From Cantharellus purpuraceus (lineage: Eukaryota; Basidiomycota; Agaricomycetes; Cantharellales; Hydnaceae), in contig JALBUN010000001.1 in NCBI GenBank assembly GCA_025174535.1, forward strand, positions 992,001-1,056,000: 64,000 nt of DNA. Direction: 5' to 3'. The notes under the pieces are model-generated. The model was not told the DNA's origin. It made no database searches and saw only the letters and a program-made list of their open reading frames with translations. A program made the position numbers and the translations under genes. Shown here in pieces: positions 56,123-64,000 of this stretch; positions within the stretch are counted from its first letter, which is position 1, and each line of letters opens with the position of its first letter.

Positions 56123-57950
56123 TTAAATCCACCGAATGTTAGTCCTATTTTCCTCAAAGCCTTCTAACCAGAAAGGCCGTAAGGCTTTTGGCAAGTCAAG
56201 ACCTATAATATCATCCCCATCTAACCGCACTCCATTCTCTAAAAGAGCCACCATTAACCGCGGAACGGCCGCTGCAGTGCCGTTTAGCGTATGGGCAAAG
56301 AGTAATGACTGCTTATCGGATAAACTGGGAGACACATCTGCATGCGCTTCATACGAAGGACCCAAAGGTGAAGGGTCGGAAATCTGCGTGTGAGGTTTGC
56401 GCCTATACCGTACGTGAAGTCTCCGGGACTGATAATCGGTACAGTTGGAGGTGGAAGTCACCTTCTCAAACACGATGAGGGACAGAAACAAGCTACTATG
56501 TCTTCACGCACCTCTCCCCACCGTCCTCGTCCTGGCATCCATGCCTCTATGTCATATTTTCTATAGGCGCTGGCACCTAGTTCCTCTGTGGGCATATCCA
56601 GTACACTATCCTGTTGATCAGTGCTATGCAAACGTACTGGAAACAAGAGTACTCGCACCGGAATGGTAATTTAAGTCCATCCAAAATCTCAACCTGAATT
56701 CTCCTCATATCCTCCATCACCTCCTCGCTGCGCGTATCCACTTCAACGGCGAACAACTCAACTTTAGTAAATTGATGCACCCTGTACAGTCCTCGTGTGT
56801 CTGCACCCCTTGCACCAGCTTCAGCTCGAAAGGCCTTGCCAACACCTACCACTTTCAACGGAAGTTGCGATTCCTCAAATACCTTGTTTGCAAATAAACC
56901 TGCAAGGGGTATTTCGGCGGTGCCAGACAAGACAAGTTCTGGATGATCCTTTTCCGACTCAGAGGTAAGATGGTACATCTGCTGCACATTGTCGTTGGGA
57001 TCCCGTGGTTGGAAGCCACAACGCCGTGTGATATCGATCTTCACTACATCTGGCGTTATCACCGGTCTATATCCATGTTTGATAGCCACAGACAAAGCGT
57101 AATTAATTAGGGCGAGCTCGAGAAGCGCGCCTTCGTTGAGCAGAAAGTACCAGGAAGATCCCGTGACGGTTGACCCCGCATCCAGGTCAAGCATTTGAAA
57201 ATGACGAGCAACCCGCACATGATCTCGTGAAAGCGTTGCCGGCAAAGCACTCGGACCATGGGTAGATAGAGTTACTGTAGAGGCTTCTGAGCCAATCGGT
57301 GTATCTGAATGAGTGTCATTGGGAATAGGGAGGGCATTGCGCAGAAGGTCTGACTCGACAGTCGCCACCCGGCTCTTGAGGTCTGACACTTGGATCTTCA
57401 AAGCTTTTGCTTGCTCAATTGCAGCGGCTCTAGCTGATGGGTCTTTGCTACTGTGAACAAGCTCCGATGTGGCGTTGCGGAGAGCAAGCTTTTGGTTTAG
57501 CTCGCTAGATAAATACTTGAGCTCGTCATAGAGGCGAGCCGTGCATTGAATTGCGCCGACAGGAAGAGGCGCTTTGCGGTTGAAAGCGTTATGTGATTTG
57601 TAGACACTATTCTCCGAGATGGATTTGTAATCCAGGCGTGGGGGAGGCAAATGGGAATCTGGAAGCTCTCGGGCTCCCGTACGGGAAACTTGCCGTCGAA
57701 ATATGAGGCATCCTGAAGTGTTGAAAAGTCAGTTTCTGAAGAAACTGCCTTGTAACAACGTTATAGATGCGATAAAATAAACCCTAAAAACGCAATGAAC
57801 TGGGTACGATAAACGCCAGAAAAACTTGTGCTATTGAACCGAGAAAGGCTCAGAAGATCCTATGGATGTGGATTGTGAGAGTAGAGAGAGCTTGCACTCA
57901 CTACTTGATTGTTGTGACGAGAGTCGTAGCGTGGGAGATGCAAACTTCAT
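56123..57950 (-). CDS. Seryl-tRNA synthetase, mitochondrial type
   Basis: Four exons, 57902-57950, 56659-57712, 56512-56605 and 56123-56461, encode 511 residues. The Ser/Arg-rich N-terminus without acidic residues ([20 protein letters not shown]) suits a mitochondrial presequence. A helical arm (about 60-130) is followed by the class II core: [18 protein letters not shown], motif 2 in FRAEAG to [56 protein letters not shown] and motif 3 [17 protein letters not shown]. The enzyme charges tRNA-Ser with serine. Intron 1 (189 nt) is long for this genome, and a donor-phase check excludes an extra exon inside it. The start codon lies 44 bp from the divergent RFC gene. Confidence 0.92.
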
Positions 57951-57994
57951 CTCGTGACACGTGACAGGACGTGGAGTCACACATTGGTGGCTTC
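57951..57994. promoter_or_regulatory. 44-bp divergent promoter between SerRS and RFC
   Basis: Only 44 bp separate the two ATGs, which point away from each other. The strip includes CGTGACACGTGACA, containing the E-box-like CACGTG. Transcription starts must overlap or lie within the opposite gene, so the promoters are shared. No TATA box is present. Confidence 0.6.
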
Positions 57995-59440
57995 ATGGCG
58001 ACTTCGTCCAGCAAAGGCAAGGGCGTTGAAACACCTTATGAGCTTCCGTGGTGCGTCTGAAAACCCTAAAATACTATGACAACGTCTTAATTGGAAAGTC
58101 AGGGTGGAAAAATATCGACCACTTGTCTTGGACGACGTCGTGGGCAACACTGAGACTATTGAGCGTCTCAAGGTCATTGCAAAAGATGGAAATTGCCCTC
58201 ATATCATCATCTCCGTAGGGGTCAGTTATACAAGTCTAATATGTGTTTGAACTGTAGCATAGGGTATGCCTGGGATTGGAAAGACAACAAGCATTCACTG
58301 CCTAGCACATCAAATGTTAGGAGACGCGTACAAAGAGGGCGTATTGGAACTCAATGCATCAGACGAGAGGTCAACATGTGGTTACCGAGTGTGTTATTTA
58401 TTACTCACAGACAAGATGCACAGAGGTATCGATGTCGTACGAAACAAAATCAAAACTTTTGCGCAAAAGAAAGTCACCCTTCCCCCTGGACGTCACAAAA
58501 TTATCATACTTGACGAGGCAGACAGGTATATCCATTTCATATCATTCAATCCTTCCGTTGTTTAATCGGGAACAGCATGACTGCCGGTGCGCAACAAGCC
58601 CTGCGGCGGACAATGGAGATTTTCTCAAATACCACCCGCTTTGCACTTGCGTGTAACATGTCAAACAAGATCATCGAACCGATTCAAAGTCGCTGTGCCA
58701 TCTTACGATATGCTAAATTACGCGACACAGAAATACTCAAGCGATTACTTGAGATTTGCGAACTTGAAAAGGTGTGACGCTTGCCTACTCTACCCTTCTA
58801 CCCACCAAACAGTGCACTTCGTTCTAGGTGGAATATAACGAAGATGGACTCACCGCGCTTATCTTCACCTCCGAAGGCGATATGCGTCAGGCAATCAACA
58901 ACCTTCAGTCAACCCACTCAGGGTTTGGTTTCGTGAGTGGCGACAATGTATTCAAGGTCTGCGATCAACCGCATCCAGTCATCATACAAGCCATGCTGCG
59001 CTCGTGTCTCAAAGGCGACATCAACCCTGCCATGGAAAAAGTTGAAGAATTGTGGAACCAAGGTTATAGCGCCATTGATATCGTGGTGACCATGTTCAGA
59101 GTAGTCAAAATCTTTGACGAGTGAGTGGTGTGATAACGCACTGGGTTCTATGGGTTGAATGTATAGAAGCTTACCTTTACACCACAAGGTTACCAGAGTA
59201 TACAAAGCTAGAGTATATCAAGGTTCGTCTGCTTCTGACATGCTTTACTTGTTCATTTTGACACTCCTATAGGAGATCGGATGGACACACATGCGAATCC
59301 TCGAGGGTGTTAGCACCCTCGTGCAAATAGGTGGATTGATTGCTAGGCTATGCAAACTGGTAAGGCATGACATTTTCAATCGCTAATATTACTGATACAC
59401 CTGACTTCAGAATATGAAACCTCACCTATTTGAATTATAA
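57995..59440 (+). CDS. RFC4: Replication factor C small subunit (yeast Rfc4 / human RFC2 type)
   Basis: Nine exons encode 338 residues: 57995-58050, 58103-58214, 58263-58369, 58424-58525, 58576-58771, 58828-59120, 59189-59222, 59273-59359 and 59411-59440. The RFC boxes are in order: [15 protein letters not shown], Walker [11 protein letters not shown] (Lys63), LNASDER, Walker B IIILDEAD (122-125), [15 protein letters not shown], and the SRC motif (164-166). [20 protein letters not shown] and [13 protein letters not shown] fit the Rfc4/RFC2 subgroup. The subunit is part of the nuclear clamp loader that places PCNA on primed DNA. The Walker A has Met-Pro-Gly-Ile where relatives mostly have Pro-Pro-Gly-Thr; the invariant Gly and Lys are kept. 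Confidence 0.94.
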
Positions 59441-59590
59441 CAGATACTTTAGTTTTTGTATTTCTACCTTATCATTGCAAATACATCCAGTATATACCAT
59501 CTTCCTACGATACAGGGGTATGTTGAGTCCCAAGCAAGTAAACATACAACATACATTAGGAGGAGTGGGATACGAGAGCAAAGTCGAGTC

Positions 59591-60298
59591 TCATTCTGTA
59601 TCCTCAGTCTCTGCATTAACTCTTAGCACCTTCACCCATTCTCGATAGTTGAAGTTGCCGTGCCGATCCGTAAACGGGCCCTTCAGCAATCTGTCAATCT
59701 GATAGAGCCTGGTGAATTCCACTCGAATAATAAGAGACCACAAGAAGACGAACCTCGCTCTGGTCCATCCTCTCGCCAACCTCACTGAGCCACCGTTGTA
59801 CTTCGTCGCACTTAACCAAGCCGGAATCATTCTCATCAAAACATTCGAATGCCTCAATCAACTCTGCCTCTGTGTCGAACTCGAATAGATGTTCACCCAT
59901 CATCGTGAGGAACATTGTAAAGTTGACACCTCGGTCGGAGGAAGTATCAGGTGATGCCTTGGGAATCCCTTTCTGGTGGAGACCGGGACGGTCATTGAGG
60001 AGGTCGTCAAGCATTTGCTCAGATGGTACCAACCCTGGAAGGTGTGTTCGAATAGCATACCCACAAAATCACTGTGCGACCCACCCAGACTTGAGAATAT
60101 TCCTTTAAGATCCCGCTCGCTGATAAGACCGTCTCCATCCTGATCAATGAGCGAAAATGCCTCCTTGAACTGTTGTATCTGAGGGGTCTGAAATAACGAG
60201 AAGACGCCAGAGGGTTCTCGACGCGCCCGAGACTTTTGAGACTTTGATAGCTTAGAAGGCGTCGAAGTAGGCGTGAGATTATCAGGATAGCGTGACAT
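59591..60298 (-). CDS. Myosin regulatory light chain (EF-hand)
   Basis: Three exons, 60085-60298, 59754-60034 and 59591-59698, encode 200 residues. After a basic Ser/Thr-rich N-terminus comes RREPSGVFSLFQTPQIQQFK, aligned with the phosphorylated segment of regulatory light chains; Ser30 takes the place of the main kinase site, and the preceding Thr is replaced by Pro. The first EF-hand loop DQDGDGLISERD (52-63) looks able to bind a cation, and a second loop DENDSGLVKCDE is present. The protein would bind the neck of myosin II and act in cytokinesis and cell shape. An essential light chain is less likely because of the N-terminal site. The gene faces the RFC gene tail to tail, 150 bp apart. 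Confidence 0.9.
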
Positions 60299-60726
60299 GT
60301 TCCGTAGCTACGTTGTAGTCCCAACGAACGGGGATTGAAGTAAACTGGTGCCTCTGATCACGTGATTCGAGATAGTTCGTGTCAGTGGCTCACCGAACCA
60401 ACCAACAAGATTTAGGGACATTGTGAGTGGTGATGAGTAATTGCTCTCATTGTGTACTTTTCCACGCCTAGGAACAACATTGTCACGAAATTCACGTACT
60501 CGCCTCCCGCGTTCCTTCTTCCGAAATCGCAACGCGTTCACAATAGATTCATATTAAGAAAGTAGATTTTTAAAATGTTAGATGATTGCATTTCTTATAT
60601 CCTACACTCGCAAAGCCACCCGAATCCGACGATTGGTCCCTGTAGGAAGGTTATGCAGCGGAAGCTAGTATAGACTCAGTCGCTCGTTTTGTTCAACGGT
60701 CCCAACCCGCCTAAATGGGCCTGGCC
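60299..60726. other. Upstream region of the myosin light chain gene
   Basis: 428 bp between the light chain start and the S9 peptidase stop (both minus). Nothing beyond promoter sequence is evident. Confidence 0.5.
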
Positions 60727-63394
60727 TCACTGAGAGTCAACAAGCCATCTCTTTAAAAATGCCGCCCGGGCTGAGTTGCAGTATTCGATTACAGCCTTCT
60801 GCTTAAATCCTAATGTGTTATGATTAGAAAAGGCGTCATACATCAAACAGAGTATGTGGGACTCACCATGTCCTTCCTTCTCTGCGACGACAAGTTCTGT
60901 ATGTACCCCGTTGCGTCTAACTAAATCCCACATCTTGACAGCTTCATCAACGGGCACACGAGTGTCATTTTCTCCATGAGCCGTAAATAGTGGCACGGTG
61001 ATTTTCTCAGCATGGTTCAGCGGCGATATCTTCTCGAGGAATTTGTTGATCTTGGGATCACTCTCATCGCCATACTCACGCCTTCGGCGTGCCTGTCTGT
61101 ACTTGGCTGTGTTCCTTAAGAAGGAATTCCAATCGCCGATAGGACAATTTGCAACCCCGCATCGTAACCTCGAGGAGAAGTGCACGAGGCAGGCCTGAGT
61201 TATTGAAGAGAACGTCAGCACAGAGACAGCGGGACCGCAGGCAACCAACATATGTCATATAACCACCATCTGACAAAAAGGTCAGGATGGGGGCAAGATA
61301 TTCCAGGACTAATGGCTTACAGGAGCCTCCCATTACCGCAATACGATCAGATAAAATCTCTGCGCTCATGACGTCCTTGATGTGATCAAGCAGTGCTCCA
61401 ATGTCCCTTTTATAACTGTAAGTGTTGCGCCAAATAACAGAGACATCAACATTACTTTACAGAATCTTCCCGCTTTTCCACGTCATCTGCTTCCATGAAA
61501 CGTTTACCATAACCTTTACTCCCCCTTACGTTCGGGTACATGACAGCGCAGTTGAGTTCGTTGATAAAATATCCGTGGATTGGTCTACAGATTAAGCAGC
61601 ATATAGCATCAAAAGGGAAAAGATAATATGAGCATCGTACGGTGCAGGCAGTGGCGTCGACTGAGATGCTGGTCCACCGTGCATATATATGATGAGAGGA
61701 ACCGCCTGTTGACGATTTTGCGGGTGGTAGTACATGGCAGGAATATCTAGACCATCGAAGCTTTTATATCTGATCTGTTGTGCAGGAAGTGTGCGGTAGG
61801 CCGGTAAGACAGCCTGAGCTTGCTTATAGGCTTTCAATGAAACCCGAACGAACATATTTCCTTCTTCTGTCTGCAGGTTGTCCAGAGTAAGCTCCAGATC
61901 AAGAGAAAATAAGCTAGGAGCTCTTCTGGAAGATGCCAAGCTCATCACAAGCTGCCATGGCTTTCCGTTTCGGGTGTCGGGGAGATAAGAAAATTTAACC
62001 ACCTCCTGGTCGAACTTTATCTGTATGACCTGCCCTTTATGTCTGCCTTGAAGGGGATGAACAAAGAGCTCATCCCAGCCATCAATGTTCGCCTTAAACA
62101 TAACATGTTCCTCAGAGACGTGAAGGCTCCCTACGTCCCATGGGATGGGCCTAATTGCGCGCAGGTTTGGCTCGGGAGTTGTGATGTGAACAATAGACTT
62201 TGTCTGGATATCATATGTGAGAACAGATGCGAAATCACTGTATGCGTCCGTTATGAGATACAACAGACGTGTCTGACTGGGGTTTTGTGAAAATGACGCA
62301 TAAGTGGTCGCTATGTCCTCTTGAGAGGTGACGCCAGGAAGGGAAATATACTCCGGCTCTGGGAGCGTAGTGGCAGCATTAGAGATATTGACAATATAAA
62401 GCGGCTGGTAAGACGAGCTCTCGAGTTTAGCGAGGATCATGTAGCAGTCATCCAGAGATATGGACCTGATTGTCCACATCGTTGTCTTCCCGTCCGAGGC
62501 TGAGGGTGTGACAAGAGTCGAAGGGAGTGTAAAGGCTTCACTGTTCGCCAGTGCACCAGTAAACGAATCGACAAGCTTCGAGACATAGATTAAGGTATCT
62601 TTGCCGTTTTCCTTTGTTGATGAGTATGCCATAATCCTGCCAGTGTAAAGGATAAATACATCAACGCGTCAACACCTGCGCACGGTCCGAGTCTTGGCTT
62701 ACTTATTGGACGAGGACACGGCAACCTGACTATATCGGAACGCATCATGGGTGAGGCGTTCGATACGACCTCGGCCAGGCTTGTTGTCCAATTCTGTAGA
62801 TATCGGCGGAAGGACTTGATGGCTTTCCGAGTTTTCCCAGTAGCGCCTTGGATGAACAAAGAGATATGTCAGGGTCATGTCAAGGTCAACGAAAGAATTG
62901 GCTTCACCAAAGCTGAAACACTTCAGACCCATCTAGATCCATTGCAAAAATGGCGCCGCCAGCTCGCCACACACCACGCCAGTCATCTCCTTGGATGGAA
63001 AGGAAGGTCAAGATGGTTCTGCCAGTACTCATATTGAAATGAGTGACACGTTCGAGTTCAGTGGAATTGGTATCATATGGTATTCTGAAAACTTGGGAAA
63101 CTTGTTCATTATCTGGCCTGTGTGTCAAGTATACCCTTGCTTGACTACTGGCTTGCTTCTCTTTTGGAAGTCGTTCCAGCCCTGCGACGTTGTAACCTGC
63201 CAGGTAAGCGTATACGGGTGAACACGAGCACAGATGAATTCAATGGAAGGTGTACCCTGTGCTGCATCCTGGTACTTCTCCAGTACATCCTTGATGTTGT
63301 CTTCAAGTGGGGGAACATTCAGAGTCTTGATCTTGTCCGCAGGGCGTTCGTATGGTAAATTATTGGAATCAGGAGAAATATAAGGATGCGACAT
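60727..63394 (-). CDS. S9-family (prolyl oligopeptidase-type) peptidase, acylaminoacyl-peptidase/DPP-like
   Basis: Nine exons encode 740 residues: 63256-63394, 62908-63196, 62703-62846, 61641-62636, 61456-61584, 61321-61415, 61250-61269, 60867-61194 and 60727-60809. The N-terminal two thirds is a predicted beta-propeller that gates the substrate. The C-terminal alpha/beta-hydrolase domain starts near IIYMHGGPASQSTPLP. The nucleophile elbow GGSYGGYMTY (Ser597) is assembled across two introns, one bordering a 20-nt exon. Asp681 (HGENDTRVP) and His713 (EKEGHGF) complete the triad. VMYPNVRGSKGYGKRF is typical of S9C enzymes. No signal peptide is seen, so a cytosolic peptidase of short or acylated peptides is likely. 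An apparent frameshift near 63,127 disappears once intron 1 (59 nt) is placed. Confidence 0.88.
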
Positions 63395-64000
63395 TACGAT
63401 GGTCTTCGTTAAAAAGGCCGCGGGAATGATCCCAGTGGACCATGTCCTGCTTATATAGCATGCTGTTCTGAATGCTCAATTGAGCTTCTATCGAAGGCGC
63501 GCCCGCATTAATTTTATCACGTCACTGATCATATTTCGATCAATTCAAGAGATCTGTACACACGTCTAGTACTTGTAACGTAATGGAACTATCCACGCGT
63601 CCCTGCTATGTATACGGTGCAGAGAATTCAGATTCCAAGCCAAACATTTACTACACTGCACTGAGAGTTGAAAGAGGAGATACGTGCCCAGGTTGGCAGT
63701 GACTAATTTACCAGATCCAAATTGTGACCCCAAGTCTCGAGACTCCCTCGTGAAGAGCTAAATCTTTCCATGTACTCAACTACTACAGGATACACAGTGA
63801 GAGGTCATATCAACAATCGAAAGGATATTTGGCCGGATAACTATTCTCTGCCCGCCCGACTTCCCACTCGATCCTACGATAACCTCTCCCAACTGGGAAA
63901 AACAGTCGAGATGTTTCCAGGTCCCACCACTGAGCTATGATTCTCGGCAGCATTGGACGCAAAGAGACGGTCGTGCGTCGTTGTAATTCCTCCTGAGCCT
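63395..64000. other. Right edge, upstream of the S9 peptidase
   Basis: Promoter region of the peptidase and edge sequence. No ORF with a motif and no RNA gene was recognised in these 606 bases. Confidence 0.5.

Noticed and set aside
63110..63200. Frameshift in the S9 peptidase near 63,127
   Set aside because: The break came from reading through intron 1. With a GT-AG intron at 63197-63255 the frame is continuous and gives GYNVAGLERLPKEKQASSQA followed by RVYLTHRPDNEQ.

Overview
The window is genomic DNA from a filamentous basidiomycete, most likely a wood-decay agaricomycete such as a polypore. The evidence is dense short introns (mostly 44-90 nt), a CYP63-type P450, tandem secreted sedolisins, a FunK1-type kinase relic and a U6 snRNA gene. 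I modelled genes by reading all frames and joining exons at GT-AG or GC-AG sites. Every multi-exon model was checked for reading-frame phase and against family motifs that I recognise; no database search was possible.

Left part (1-23,500). After a gene-poor start come a coiled-coil protein with 42-bp tandem repeats (2,095-3,464), a zone of decayed dispersed repeats (about 4,060-6,445), a CAX4-like PAP2 phosphatase, a dual-specificity phosphatase with a disrupted P-loop, an 11-exon CYP63-like P450 with a 10-nt microexon, and a 1,236-residue multi-RRM protein. RPB6 is divergent to the RRM gene and is followed by U6 snRNA. Then come a decayed FunK1 kinase and a second copy of the left-hand repeat family with its 229-residue ORF.

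Middle (23,500-50,600). This holds a RanGAP N-terminal fragment, a secreted GPI-anchored PLC-like phosphodiesterase, a FAR1-like zinc-finger protein, and then four minus-strand sedolisin (S53) protease genes in two pairs: A (broken) and B at 29.7-35.1 kb, C and D at 42.0-48.3 kb. Between the pairs lie a MITE-like element, a hypothetical gene and an SDR oxidoreductase. A two-finger C2H2 gene with a palindromic TGACTCA element upstream closes this part. The array shows recent duplication, patchwork gene conversion and splice-site turnover.

Right part (51,800-63,400). This is a compact housekeeping block: UTP11 (ribosome biogenesis), an LSB5-like VHS/GAT protein (endocytosis), mitochondrial seryl-tRNA synthetase, an RFC small subunit of the yeast Rfc4/human RFC2 type (DNA replication clamp loader), myosin regulatory light chain and an S9 prolyl-oligopeptidase-family peptidase. 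The synthetase and RFC genes are divergent, with start codons only 44 bp apart.

Nothing here looks like a bacterial-style defence or mobile system. The most distinctive content is the sedolisin array and the unusual splicing features.
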